Positions 52,543 through 62,175 of a stretch of 64,000 nucleotides of DNA are shown here, in pieces. Source of the stretch: JAQWCH01 sp050952725 (GTDB lineage: Bacteria > Bacillota_I > Bacilli_A > RFN20 > CAG-826); the NCBI GenBank assembly GCA_050952725.1, contig JBMNLN010000001.1, forward strand, positions 372,001 through 436,000, given 5' to 3'. The notes under the pieces are model-generated. The model had not been told where the DNA came from. It was given only the letters and a program-made list of their open reading frames with translations, and did no database searches. How positions within the stretch are numbered: the stretch's first letter is position 1; each line of letters begins with the position of its first letter. A program made the translations under genes and the position numbers.

Positions 52543-54105
52543 ATGATTGATTTTAGAAAAACGGCAATCGGTATCGAGCTTGGTTCAACGAGAATCAAAG
52601 CCGTTTTAATTGATGAGAAAGGTCGAGTTTTATCCCAGGGCAGTTACGCTTGGGAGAACCAATTTATTAATAATTTTTGGACTTACCCAGTTGAAGATAT
52701 TCATCGGGGGTTACAAACATGTTTTTTAAATCTCAAAAACAATTTTCAAAACCAATATGGAAAAAAACTGATTACCACAGGTTCCATCGGCATTTCGGCG
52801 ATGATGCATGGCTATATGGTTTTTGATGAAAATGATCAGTTGCTAGTGCCATTTAGAACTTGGAGAAATATCAATGCGGAATCAGCCTCGAAACGGCTTA
52901 CTAATCTTTTTGAATATCGCGTTCCCGCACGGTGGAGTATCTCCCATTTATATCAAGCGATCCTCGAGCAAGAAGCACATGTGAAAAAAATTAAATTCCA
53001 AACAACTCTAGAAGGATACATTCATTATCTTTTAACTGGACATAAGGTAATTGGGATTGGCGAGGCGAGCGGAATGTTCCCCATCGATACTAAAACAAAT
53101 AATTATGATACAAAGAGTTTGAAAATATTTAATAGCATTCTCGCTGATAATGGCTATGAGTTTACTTTAGAGCAAATTTTCCCCCGGGTTTTAGTCGCCG
53201 GCGAAGATGCGGGAAAACTCACTGAAAAAGGCGCTTTATTCCTTGACCCAAGTGGAGAATTTCAAGCCGGGGTCATGCTTTGTCCTCCTGAAGGCGATGC
53301 GCAAACGGGCATGGTCGCTACAAATGCGATTAAACCTAATACGGGTAATATCTCCGCGGGAACTTCCATTTTTGGTATGATTGTCCTCGAAGAAAATTTA
53401 AAAACTGTCTATCCAGAAATTGACCTAGTTACAACTCCCATTGGCGATATGGTAGCCATGGTGCATTGCAATAATTGCACTTCTGAAATTAATGCCTGGG
53501 TCAGCATGGTTGATGAAATTTTAAAATTATTTGGAACTCAGATTAATCAAGATGAAATTTATGAAAAATTATTTAAATGTTCCGTGGAAGGAAAAAATAA
53601 CTGTGATGATATCATGGTTGTGAATTACCTTTCGGGCGAAAGCATTACTCAAATTGAAAACGGCAGACCTCTGGTGACAAGAAAAACAAAAAGCCAGTTG
53701 CGTTTGCGTGAGTTTATGCGTTCGCAGATTTATTCCTGTTTTGCGACCTTAAAACTCGGTTTTGAGATCCTGTTCAATGAGGGGGTAAGGCTTGATAAAA
53801 TCGCTGCTCATGGGGGAATTTTTAAAACCGAAGGAGTGGCACAAAAATATTTAGCCGCCGCCCTAGATACTTCGGTATCCGTGATGAAAACCGCTGGAGA
53901 AGGTGGGGCTTGGGGGATGGCACTTTTGGCTCTTTTTGCGCAAAAAGGCGGTAATTTAATTGAGTTTTTAGATAGTTGTATTTTTAAAGGTCGCGAAGAA
54001 CGCATAGAAAAACCCGATGTTGAAATCAAGAGAGGATTTGATGAATATATGGAAAATTATAAGAAAGTTTTGATAGCAGAAGCGGTGCTTTCGGAGAAAT
54101 TCTAA
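52543..54105 (+). CDS. FGGY-family carbohydrate kinase, probable L-ribulokinase
   Basis: A 520-residue ATP-dependent sugar kinase. The phosphate-1 loop is GIELGSTRIKAVLID; substrate-site motifs are SAMMHGYMVFD and FRTWRNINAES; the C-terminal adenosine motif is AAHGGIFKTEG followed by GEGGAWGMALLA. It shares a 1-nt stop/start overlap (TAATG) with araD and lies in the araB position of a kinase-epimerase-isomerase operon. So L-ribulose to L-ribulose 5-phosphate is the likely reaction. It is not close to the classical AraB sequence by eye, and a xylulokinase-like activity cannot be excluded. Confidence 0.85.
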   Translation: MIDFRKTAIGIELGSTRIKAVLIDEKGRVLSQGSYAWENQFINNFWTYPVEDIHRGLQTCFLNLKNNFQNQYGKKLITTGSIGISAMMHGYMVFDENDQLLVPFRTWRNINAESASKRLTNLFEYRVPARWSISHLYQAILEQEAHVKKIKFQTTLEGYIHYLLTGHKVIGIGEASGMFPIDTKTNNYDTKSLKIFNSILADNGYEFTLEQIFPRVLVAGEDAGKLTEKGALFLDPSGEFQAGVMLCPPEGDAQTGMVATNAIKPNTGNISAGTSIFGMIVLEENLKTVYPEIDLVTTPIGDMVAMVHCNNCTSEINAWVSMVDEILKLFGTQINQDEIYEKLFKCSVEGKNNCDDIMVVNYLSGESITQIENGRPLVTRKTKSQLRLREFMRSQIYSCFATLKLGFEILFNEGVRLDKIAAHGGIFKTEGVAQKYLAAALDTSVSVMKTAGEGGAWGMALLALFAQKGGNLIEFLDSCIFKGREERIEKPDVEIKRGFDEYMENYKKVLIAEAVLSEKF

Positions 54106-54803
54106 TGCTAGAAAAACTAAAAAAAAGAGTGTGGGAACAAAATCTTCGTCTAAGAGAAAGTGGTCTTGTCACTTTAACTTGGGGCAATGTTTCTGCGATT
54201 GATCGAAGAAGCGGACTTGTGGTCATAAAACCTAGCGGAGTTCCTTATTGCGACATGAAAGCTGATGATATGGTAGTTACTGATTTGGATGGAAGGGTTG
54301 TCGAAGGTCAACATCGGCCTTCGTCTGATCTATTCACCCATCTCGAACTTTACAAAGCTTTCAAAGAAATTGGTGGAGTTACCCATACGCATTCAACTTA
54401 TGCGACTGCCTATGCGCAATCTGGAAAAGATATCACCGCCTATGGGACAACGCATGCGGATACCTTTTATGGTGATATCCCTTGCACGCGGGCGCTAACT
54501 GCAAAAGAAATTGAAACAGATTATGAATTAAACACTGGTAAAGTAATTGTTGAGACTTTTAAGAATAAAGATTATCAAGCGATTCCAGCGGTTATGATTA
54601 AAAATCACGGTCCGTTTACGTGGGGAACTTCTCCAGAAGAAGCGGTGGAAAATGCGATTATTTTAGAAGAAGTAGCCAAAATAGCTGCTTTAAGCGAAAG
54701 AATTAACCCGAATATCGAAAAAGTAGATGAACATCTTTTACGCAAACATTATGAAAGAAAACATGGAAAGGATGCCTATTATGGGCAAAAGAAGGATAAA
54801 TGA
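54105..54803 (+). CDS. araD: L-ribulose-5-phosphate 4-epimerase
   Basis: Converts L-ribulose 5-phosphate to D-xylulose 5-phosphate, feeding the pentose phosphate or phosphoketolase route. A 232-residue class II aldolase fold. Seen: SGLVTLTWGNVSAID, IKPSGVPYCDM, zinc ligands in GVTHTHSTYATAYAQ (two His), GTTHADTFYGDIPC, and MIKNHGPFTWG. The length matches AraD. It starts within the kinase stop; araA begins 1 nt after its stop. Confidence 0.95.
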   Translation: MLEKLKKRVWEQNLRLRESGLVTLTWGNVSAIDRRSGLVVIKPSGVPYCDMKADDMVVTDLDGRVVEGQHRPSSDLFTHLELYKAFKEIGGVTHTHSTYATAYAQSGKDITAYGTTHADTFYGDIPCTRALTAKEIETDYELNTGKVIVETFKNKDYQAIPAVMIKNHGPFTWGTSPEEAVENAIILEEVAKIAALSERINPNIEKVDEHLLRKHYERKHGKDAYYGQKKDK

Positions 54804-54804
54804 G

Positions 54805-56199
54805 ATGAAAAAACTGTATTTTGTCGTTGGGAGCCAACCATTATATGGCCAAGAAGTGTTAGAGCAAGTTGATCGCAATGCACAAGAAATGGCGAAATTC
54901 TTAAATAAGAAAATCAAAGGTGTAGAAGTAGTCGCCCTTCCGGTGGTGGAGTCCGCTACTAAAATTGAGGATACTCTCGTAAAAGCATCAGTGGATAAAG
55001 ATTGCGTTGGAGTTATCACCTGGATGCACACCTTTTCGCCAGCGAAGATGTGGATTAAAGGTTTGCAAAAACTCCATAAACCTCTCCTGCATCTACATAC
55101 GCAATACAATGAAAAACTTCCATATGACACAATCGACATGGATTTTATGAATTTAAACCAAGCAGCGCACGGAGATCGTGAATTTGGTTTTATTTGCACG
55201 CGGCTAGGTCTTAAACGAGCGATTGTCTCGGGATATTATCGAAACGAAAACGTCATTAAGCGCATTCAAAGATTTGCCGATGTCGCTAAAGCGATTGCTT
55301 ATTCCCGCAATCTGCGCGTGGCCTCATTTGGTAATAATATGCGTGATGTGGCTGTCACCGATGGCGATCGCGTTGAAAGCGAAATTAAATATGGCTGGAA
55401 TGTCAATTACTATGCGGTAGGTGACCTTGTTGAAATCATAAAAACTATTTCTCCCGAAGAAATTCAAACGAAGATGAATGAATACCAAGAAAAATATGTT
55501 CTCAATACCACTCGCCTCGATGCGGTAAAAGAACAAGCAAAGTATGATATCGCCCTTCATAAATTCTTAGCGCAAGAAAGAATCTGCGCTTTTACGGATA
55601 CTTTTCAAGATTTACATGGCTTAAGACAATTACCAGGTTTATCAGTACAAAATATTATGGCGGAAGGCATCGGCTTTGCCCCCGAAGGCGATTATAAAAC
55701 TGCCGCTTTGATGGCCGTACTTTGCAAGATGAGCGAAGGAAGAGAAGGGGCGACGGGCTTCTTGGAGGATTACACCTATGATTTAACTGAAGGTGAAGAA
55801 CTAGAATTAGCTTCGCATATGTTAGAGGTCTCCCCCGTCTTTGCGCAAAACCAACCCAAAATTGAAGTCCATCCCTTGGGCATCGGCGGTAAAGAAGATC
55901 CAGCCCGATTAGTTTTCGATGGCATTGAAGGCAAAGGAATCGCGGTTTCAATAGTCGATATGGGCACGCATTTTCGACTCATTTGTGCAGATATCGAATT
56001 AGTTAAACAGCCGAAACCGATGCCTAATTTACCCGTTGCCCGCGTGATGTGGAAAATCCTTCCTGATTTTGCTACGGGCACAGAAAAATGGATTGAAGCC
56101 GGTGGAGCCCATCATTTCGTCGTTTCCACCGCCATTACGCGAGCGGATATTGAATTATTTGCCAAACTAACCGACACGGAATTAATTGTCATCGGCTAA
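54805..56199 (+). CDS. araA: L-arabinose isomerase
   Basis: Interconverts L-arabinose and L-ribulose, a manganese enzyme. The 464 residues begin MKKLYFVVGSQPLYG. Seen: ITWMHTFSPAKMWI, LHLHTQYNEKLPYDTIDMDF and DLHGLRQLPGLSVQN with metal-site residues. The ATG at 54805 is chosen because it has AAGGA 8 nt upstream and the canonical N-terminus; the longer frame overlaps araD. It is somewhat shorter than the about 495 of Bacillus AraA. It completes the three-step arabinose route with the two upstream genes. Confidence 0.95.
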   Translation: MKKLYFVVGSQPLYGQEVLEQVDRNAQEMAKFLNKKIKGVEVVALPVVESATKIEDTLVKASVDKDCVGVITWMHTFSPAKMWIKGLQKLHKPLLHLHTQYNEKLPYDTIDMDFMNLNQAAHGDREFGFICTRLGLKRAIVSGYYRNENVIKRIQRFADVAKAIAYSRNLRVASFGNNMRDVAVTDGDRVESEIKYGWNVNYYAVGDLVEIIKTISPEEIQTKMNEYQEKYVLNTTRLDAVKEQAKYDIALHKFLAQERICAFTDTFQDLHGLRQLPGLSVQNIMAEGIGFAPEGDYKTAALMAVLCKMSEGREGATGFLEDYTYDLTEGEELELASHMLEVSPVFAQNQPKIEVHPLGIGGKEDPARLVFDGIEGKGIAVSIVDMGTHFRLICADIELVKQPKPMPNLPVARVMWKILPDFATGTEKWIEAGGAHHFVVSTAITRADIELFAKLTDTELIVIG

Positions 56200-56263
56200 G
56201 AAACATTTTAAATATCAATTATTTAAATACTCCCTATCAATGTCCCAATCAGATAGAGGAAAA

Positions 56264-57130
56264 TTATTTACTCCGATATTTCTTGCGATATTGATGGGGA
56301 GTGATATTTTCAACACTTTTAAACAAATTAATCAGATGAGCAGTGGATTTAATTGAGCAGAGATCACCGATATAATCAAGGGAATAATCAGTTTCTTCAA
56401 GATAACGCTTAATTACCTCCACCATTTTTAATTTACGGTCATCACGTGGGGTGATTTTAAAGAATTCTTTATATTTGATGCCAAAATACGTTTCGGTAAA
56501 ACCGATTGCTGCTGCCATTTTTCTCACGGTGTATTCAATCGGGTTCGCATACATCAAACTCCGCACATTAACGAAAGAGGCTCTTAGACTTGAAGAAGAA
56601 AGAGAGCGGTTCAAGTTTAAACAACAAATACTCAAAGTTTTAAAAATTTTATCAATATATTCAGGAATTTTAGGAACAAGTGATTCCGCGTACGGAGTAT
56701 TGACGATATAAGAGAGGCGATCCATATCAAAAACAATCTTTTCGGCATCCTCTTTAGAAAGAGCAATAATGGTGTCAAAAGGAATCTTATAAGGAGTAAA
56801 AAAGGATTCTTTTTCGTCGATATACATGAAACTATTTAAAACTGGTGTCCCTCCACTTCGATATGCTTGTAAAGTCCCAGGTTTATAAAGAATAGCGCTA
56901 TTTGAGGGAATTTTAAAATAACTTTCCCCATCATAGGAAAAGAGCATATCAGTCTGAAAAATTACCAATAAAAAAGCGGTCCCTGGAATGATTACTTTTT
57001 GATTATAATCACTAGGTTCAATTTTATTTGTGAGGACGATTATTTTATGTTCGCTATCCACAATTGTAATTTTAATAGAAAAAAAACAATTTTCAAGATA
57101 TAGAAAAACAATAATTTCACATTGAAACAC
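56264..57130 (-). CDS. AraC family transcriptional regulator, probably of the arabinose/GH42 genes
   Basis: Up to 288 residues; the GTG at 57130 is the longest start and is uncertain, since no Shine-Dalgarno supports it. The N-terminal part is cupin-like (KVIIPGTAFLLVIF, SYFKIPSNSAILYKPG). The C-terminal 100 residues hold the helix-turn-helix pair (YTVRKMAAAIGFTETYFGIKYK, then YIGDLCSIKSTAHLINLFK). It is convergent with araA and divergent from the 1004-residue lipoprotein, so it may control both flanks. The ligand is probably a sugar. Confidence 0.85.
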   Translation of the reverse strand: MFQCEIIVFLYLENCFFSIKITIVDSEHKIIVLTNKIEPSDYNQKVIIPGTAFLLVIFQTDMLFSYDGESYFKIPSNSAILYKPGTLQAYRSGGTPVLNSFMYIDEKESFFTPYKIPFDTIIALSKEDAEKIVFDMDRLSYIVNTPYAESLVPKIPEYIDKIFKTLSICCLNLNRSLSSSSLRASFVNVRSLMYANPIEYTVRKMAAAIGFTETYFGIKYKEFFKITPRDDRKLKMVEVIKRYLEETDYSLDYIGDLCSIKSTAHLINLFKSVENITPHQYRKKYRSK

Positions 57131-57174
57131 TGCATTGAAAACGCTTTATTAACTTAATAAAATATAGTTAAGAA
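57131..57174. promoter_or_regulatory. Divergent control region with LacI/cre-like element and leaderless -10
   Basis: TTGAAAACGCTTTAT at about 57135-57149 matches the catabolite-response consensus WTGNAANCGNWNNCW at all fixed positions but one. TATAGT (57163-57168) ends 6 nt before the ATG at 57175, with no Shine-Dalgarno. Binding by CcpA or a LacI-family protein is inference. Confidence 0.45.
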
Positions 57175-60100
57175 ATGAAAAAGCGAAAATTATATCCTTT
57201 GTTTTTGGCGTTGTTAACCACTGTTTCTGGTTGCAATAACGAGCGAAAAAGGACCGAAACGGCACCTTTTCTTGAGGCTATTAGTTACCATGCTGAAATG
57301 GTGAACCGCTATATTTTGGTTAATGAGCCTCTTGATTTCTCCCCATCTTATTTTTTGATGACTTATTCTGATGCAAGTACGGAAACGATTCCGTTTAACG
57401 AGTCGATAATCACAACCTACGATTCTTCTGTTTATGGCATTGATGAAGCTGAAGTTTGTTTGAATTTTGATGATTTAAACTATACCTTTGCTTTTGAGTA
57501 TTTCGTGTTCGATAATGACAGCAATCGCACATTAATCAAAGCGATTGATGCTTTACCTTATCTCAACAAACTCACTACAGATGATGTTGAGACGATTATT
57601 GATCTCCTCAATACTTATATGCAATTAAGCGAAGGTGAAAAGGATTTTTTAATCAATCATTTTTCGATAAAAATCGAGCGACTTCGCCGCTCCGAAAAAG
57701 CACTTATCGATGCCTATTTTACGGAAAAGGAAAAAGAATTATTCGATTTTTCCAATACGCTCAATGTTGGCGCTTATAGTGAGGAAGCTTTGGAGACAAT
57801 CAGAAATTATTGTCTGGAATTCGCCGCAGGCGTCTATACTTCTCTTCAGGAAGTTGTCGATAAGTATGAAGAGGCTTTGCAAAAGATTAATGGCGTTGCC
57901 AAGAGAGAACTTTCTCTTGAAGAATATCGGGCGGAAACAATTGCAGCCCTGAAGAATTGTTTTGTTATCTCCCTTAACTCCGTTGTAGAAGAAGCGGGAG
58001 TTTATTCATTTATTGAAACACCAAAAGATTACACCTTAGAAGCCCCAATTTCTAATATTGTGGTTTCCTTTGCAGACCAAGTAGCGATGATGGATGTTCC
58101 TGCGGAAATCGATGAGCTTTATACGGAAACTTATCGTGAAATCGAAGCAGTGCTCCTGCCGTTATTTATACCCGATGCAGTTACAAGTATTAATAATGTT
58201 TTCCTCAATACCAAAAACATTGAGGCGGACTTACTAAATTCCTGGAACAGTATTACGATTTCTGTTTCTGGTCTCTATGACAACATCTTGGTTGATTACT
58301 TGGATGATAATCGGTGGTGGATTCCGGAAGCTTATCGCCCAAGTATCATTTTGGAAAAATCTGAAGATGAACTAAGGCTTAAAACATCGATAAGAACAGT
58401 GGTAGCTTCGTATAATGATTTGGTTTTTGAAATTTTGCGTGCGACATTAGAAAAGAACTTGGAGATGTTTTACGCGATTCATCGCAATCATAATCCCGCT
58501 TATGATACGACCGATGTTTTTTACTGGCATGTCATCTCTGATTATTTTGGTGATACCCCTCAACAGCAATTTATTTATGATGGTCCCTTAAGCGAATATA
58601 GAGGGGTCGCATATGGCAATTCGCGAAACAACACCTTCCGGCTTGTCGGCGCTTTTTACAATGATGCCTACCGCATGCGCACTTCGCCAGCCTTATTAGC
58701 AAAATATTTCGAATTAAGAACTAACATCGCCCCCGATCCTCTTGCGGTTAAGGATATCAAAACCGATTTATCGCAGATGAAAACCGAGTACAACATCGGT
58801 GAAAATCTCGATTTGACAAACGGAAAGATTATCGTCACTTATAACGATACCTCAACTTCTATCATCGAAATGAGTAATGAAATGATTCAGGGGGAGGTCG
58901 ATATGGAAACTAGTGGTAACAAAACGATAACCCTGGAATTCAAAGATGAAAAACTCAATGAAGACCAGACGGTTTCCTTCTCGATCGTGGTTTTATCAGA
59001 TTCAGATGCCTTTAATGAGATTATTACCAAAATTACCGCTTTAAGAGAAATCGATCAAGCTAACGAAGAAGATATTGCCGATATTTTAGCGATTTTAACA
59101 TTAATTAATCATCTCTCCAGTGATAATCAACAAAAATTTGCTGAAGAATACCCCACTGAATATCAAAAATTGAAAAACTCTGAAAAAAAAGCCGCTAAAT
59201 TATACGGTGAATTATCGATTAAGGAACCAATCCACGGATACGAAACACTGAACTATTATGTCTATGATGCGACAAGCCGAGGTAATCTTGACACCTTATA
59301 TCAACAAATGATTAATACCTCGATTACCAGTATAACCTTTGCGGCTATCGATAATGCAGTTCAAGCCTTTGATGATGAATATCAGGCCTTGACAATTGAT
59401 GCCACTCTTAATTTGGAGCAATTCTTGAATGCGAGTCTAAATTCACTCAATCGCTTATGTGAATACCAAATTAATCAGTATGGCGGGACGATGGCGGCGG
59501 TCACCTTTGGCAATGTGACCAAAACCGTTAAAGATGAAACCAATGTTAAACCCTTATATGACGACTTGGTCAACGCCGTCAGCGCCGTCAGCAGCATTGA
59601 AGCAGCGACAGCAATTATTGCGGAAAATATCGAAGCGCTCTATAGCGAAATTATTACCGCCTATTCTGCAAACGCGAATGCAAACTTAAAACAAACGATG
59701 TATGATTTGCGCGCGACCATTTCGCCGTTATGGAACCAAGATGGCAATAGCGACATTATCGAAATGAACGGAGAAGGAAACGGCAAGATGACCACTGATT
59801 ATCTTGATGATGATGGCTATTATTGTTGGTACGTCCCCAATGCGTTTCAAACTGGCAATCTCTACTCCAAGATTTCTGTAGGGATTTGCGCGAGTAAATA
59901 TGAGATTTACAAGAAGTATGAATTTGCTTTAGTGGATATGTCGCGGGTGACGATGTATCGCAATATTATCCATGCTTGGTTATATGGGCATATGAGTGTC
60001 AATTGGTGGCAAATCATCTACTATTCCCCAGGATTTACTTATGATGGATGTTTGCCAGAATATGAAGGCAATACCTATGCCGACAGTAGTTTCAGATTGT

Positions 60101-60189
60101 GGGGATGGGGTTGGCGACCTGGAAGTAAAGTGACAACTGTCGCTGATTTAGTTGAAAAATACAATTACGATATCGCTCTTTATCTATAG
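57175..60189 (+). CDS. Giant secreted lipoprotein with internal tandem duplication
   Basis: Has 1004 residues. The signal peptide ends in lipobox TTVSGC (Cys near 20). The mature protein consists of two related halves offset by about 490 residues. Each has an Ig-like stretch (YSDASTETI near 63; YNDTSTSII near 556), a helical stretch (SEGEKDFLINHF; SSDNQQKFAEEY), and a Trp/Tyr-rich end module (FIYDGPLSEYRG near 465; FTYDGCLPEYEG near 953). Aromatic-rich repeats and the position before GH42 and sugar permeases suggest a surface carbohydrate-binding protein. It is not a standard ABC binding protein, and no match was recognised. Confidence 0.75.
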   Translation: MKKRKLYPLFLALLTTVSGCNNERKRTETAPFLEAISYHAEMVNRYILVNEPLDFSPSYFLMTYSDASTETIPFNESIITTYDSSVYGIDEAEVCLNFDDLNYTFAFEYFVFDNDSNRTLIKAIDALPYLNKLTTDDVETIIDLLNTYMQLSEGEKDFLINHFSIKIERLRRSEKALIDAYFTEKEKELFDFSNTLNVGAYSEEALETIRNYCLEFAAGVYTSLQEVVDKYEEALQKINGVAKRELSLEEYRAETIAALKNCFVISLNSVVEEAGVYSFIETPKDYTLEAPISNIVVSFADQVAMMDVPAEIDELYTETYREIEAVLLPLFIPDAVTSINNVFLNTKNIEADLLNSWNSITISVSGLYDNILVDYLDDNRWWIPEAYRPSIILEKSEDELRLKTSIRTVVASYNDLVFEILRATLEKNLEMFYAIHRNHNPAYDTTDVFYWHVISDYFGDTPQQQFIYDGPLSEYRGVAYGNSRNNTFRLVGAFYNDAYRMRTSPALLAKYFELRTNIAPDPLAVKDIKTDLSQMKTEYNIGENLDLTNGKIIVTYNDTSTSIIEMSNEMIQGEVDMETSGNKTITLEFKDEKLNEDQTVSFSIVVLSDSDAFNEIITKITALREIDQANEEDIADILAILTLINHLSSDNQQKFAEEYPTEYQKLKNSEKKAAKLYGELSIKEPIHGYETLNYYVYDATSRGNLDTLYQQMINTSITSITFAAIDNAVQAFDDEYQALTIDATLNLEQFLNASLNSLNRLCEYQINQYGGTMAAVTFGNVTKTVKDETNVKPLYDDLVNAVSAVSSIEAATAIIAENIEALYSEIITAYSANANANLKQTMYDLRATISPLWNQDGNSDIIEMNGEGNGKMTTDYLDDDGYYCWYVPNAFQTGNLYSKISVGICASKYEIYKKYEFALVDMSRVTMYRNIIHAWLYGHMSVNWWQIIYYSPGFTYDGCLPEYEGNTYADSSFRLWGWGWRPGSKVTTVADLVEKYNYDIALYL

Positions 60190-60197
60190 GAGGTTGT

Positions 60198-62165
60198 ATG
60201 ACGAGATTACCCAATAAAATTTATCACGGTGCCGCTTATTATCCCGAAGTGTGGGATATCGAAACGATTCGCAAAGACATCGTCCAGATGAAAAAACTAG
60301 GAATTAATGTCGTGCGGATTGCTGAATTCGCTTGGTGTTTATTAGAGCCTGAAGAAGATGTTTTTAATATTGGCTTATTCGACGAAGCCATTGAAGAGTT
60401 CGCTAAAAACGGCATTGAAACTATTATGTGCACGCCCACCGCCACTCCGCCTCGATGGTTCACGAAAAAATATCCAGAATCGCTAATTCTTGACCGCTGG
60501 ATGAATCGGGCCCATCACGGTTCGCGCGAACACGTCTGTTTTAGTGATCCTGATTACTTAAGAAGAAGCAGGATTATCGTTAATAAACTAGGTGAACATT
60601 ACGGAAAAAATCCCCATGTTATCGCTTGGCAATTACATAATGAATATAACTGTCCTCCAGTGAGCGAGTGCGTCTGTGATAACTGCGAAAAAGCTTATCG
60701 CGAATGGTTGAAAAAGAAATATGGGACGATTGAAAAATTGAATGAGGAATGGAACAGCACCATTTGGTCAACAAGATATAATTCCTTTGATTGCGTAATT
60801 GCCCCACGTCCAACCCCAAACGGTCACAGCGCCTCAATGTCGACCAATTATACTCTGTTTACTTTTGACAATGTTTCTCGATATAACAAGATGCAAGTTG
60901 ACATCCTAAAAAAATATGTCAAAGTTCCGATTACACATAATACTAATCGCGTTTTCCACATCGACCAAGAGGATATTTTTAAAGAATTGGATTTTGTCTC
61001 TTTTGATAGTTATGTGACGCAAGATCGATATCCAGAAATTTGTTTTGAAGTGGAAATGAGTCGTTGCTTAATTCCTGGTGTGCCTTTTTGGGAAATGGAA
61101 ACTAGTTGCGGAACGAGTGCCAATCTCCATGGAAGAAGCCCACTTCATAAACCTGGTTTTGTCAAAGCGACAGCGGTCAATCAATTTTTGGCGGGTTCCC
61201 AAGGTTTTTCCTACTGGCTTTTCCGGCAACATCGCGGTGGAACCGAAATGCCTCATGCCCACGTTGTCACTTCTTTCGGAACCTTAAGTGCAACAGCGGT
61301 AAATGTTCTCGATGTGAAAAATGAAATTGAAAAACTAACCCCCTTCTTAACTACAACGCAAACCAAACAGGCAGAAGTGGCCCTCCTTTATACCGATAAA
61401 GGAAGAGCGTTTGTCACCAATGAAACCTTAGGAGGAAATAATTATCTCAACGACATGGTGAGTGTTTATGACTCATTATTAAAAACCTCGATTTATCGCG
61501 ATATTATTTATCCTCATAACTCATTCAAGGGATACCAAGTCATCATCATTCCTTATGTTGCTCACTTGACCGATGAATTGGTCCAAAAAATTGTGGATGC
61601 CGCTAAAGAAGGAGCGACGGTAATTGTTGGTCCGTATTCAGGTTATCGGACCAATAGCCATGCTTATTACACGAAAAATGCTTTCGGCCCGATTGAAAAG
61701 TATTTTAAAGAAGCAATCATTGATTGGGATCATACCCTTGGACAAGATGCGACCTATGAAGCTTTTGGTCTCTCGGTTCCTTTAGAAAATTATGCATGCG
61801 TGATTGAAAAAGGCGTTGGTGAAATTAAGGGGGGATATTTTACTGGCAAATCGCTTATTAGTGAAAACGCCATTGGACTCGGGAAAATCGTTTTCGTCGG
61901 CACGCGGTTTCATCAAGAATTGCAAGATAAGCTAGTCGAGCATTACCTAACTGAAAAAATCAATAAGAAAGTCATGGCCGAAAAATCAATTATCGTCTAT
62001 GAACGCCAAGATGAAAAAGATGAATATCTTTGTTTAATCAACATGGGTTTTGAAGAAGCGAAGTTTGAGATTATCAAAGGGGTTTTTGAAGATTGTTTCA
62101 ATCAAAACATCATTAAAAAAGGCTCTTTGGCACCTTGTGATTATTTGATTTTAAGAAAGAGATAA
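60198..62165 (+). CDS. GH42 family glycosidase (beta-galactosidase or alpha-L-arabinopyranosidase)
   Basis: A 655-residue cytoplasmic enzyme without signal peptide. TIM-barrel start YYPEVWDIETIRKDIVQMKK. Acid/base glutamate Glu149 in WQLHNEYN, probable nucleophile Glu301 in PFWEMETSCG. The four-cysteine zinc site of many GH42 enzymes is indicated by HVCFSD and PPVSECVCDNCEK. Domain B is a class I glutamine-amidotransferase-like trimerisation domain. GH42 members mostly cleave beta-galactosides, but some cleave alpha-L-arabinopyranosides. The adjoining araB-araD-araA genes make the second activity worth considering. AGGAGG precedes the ATG. Confidence 0.92.
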   Translation: MTRLPNKIYHGAAYYPEVWDIETIRKDIVQMKKLGINVVRIAEFAWCLLEPEEDVFNIGLFDEAIEEFAKNGIETIMCTPTATPPRWFTKKYPESLILDRWMNRAHHGSREHVCFSDPDYLRRSRIIVNKLGEHYGKNPHVIAWQLHNEYNCPPVSECVCDNCEKAYREWLKKKYGTIEKLNEEWNSTIWSTRYNSFDCVIAPRPTPNGHSASMSTNYTLFTFDNVSRYNKMQVDILKKYVKVPITHNTNRVFHIDQEDIFKELDFVSFDSYVTQDRYPEICFEVEMSRCLIPGVPFWEMETSCGTSANLHGRSPLHKPGFVKATAVNQFLAGSQGFSYWLFRQHRGGTEMPHAHVVTSFGTLSATAVNVLDVKNEIEKLTPFLTTTQTKQAEVALLYTDKGRAFVTNETLGGNNYLNDMVSVYDSLLKTSIYRDIIYPHNSFKGYQVIIIPYVAHLTDELVQKIVDAAKEGATVIVGPYSGYRTNSHAYYTKNAFGPIEKYFKEAIIDWDHTLGQDATYEAFGLSVPLENYACVIEKGVGEIKGGYFTGKSLISENAIGLGKIVFVGTRFHQELQDKLVEHYLTEKINKKVMAEKSIIVYERQDEKDEYLCLINMGFEEAKFEIIKGVFEDCFNQNIIKKGSLAPCDYLILRKR

Positions 62166-62175
62166 AGAAGAAGAA

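Noticed and set aside
52455..56232. ATACTCCCTA repeated before araB and after araA as an operator pair
   Set aside because: Only 10 bases are shared, one copy is downstream of a stop codon between convergent genes, and no symmetry is seen.
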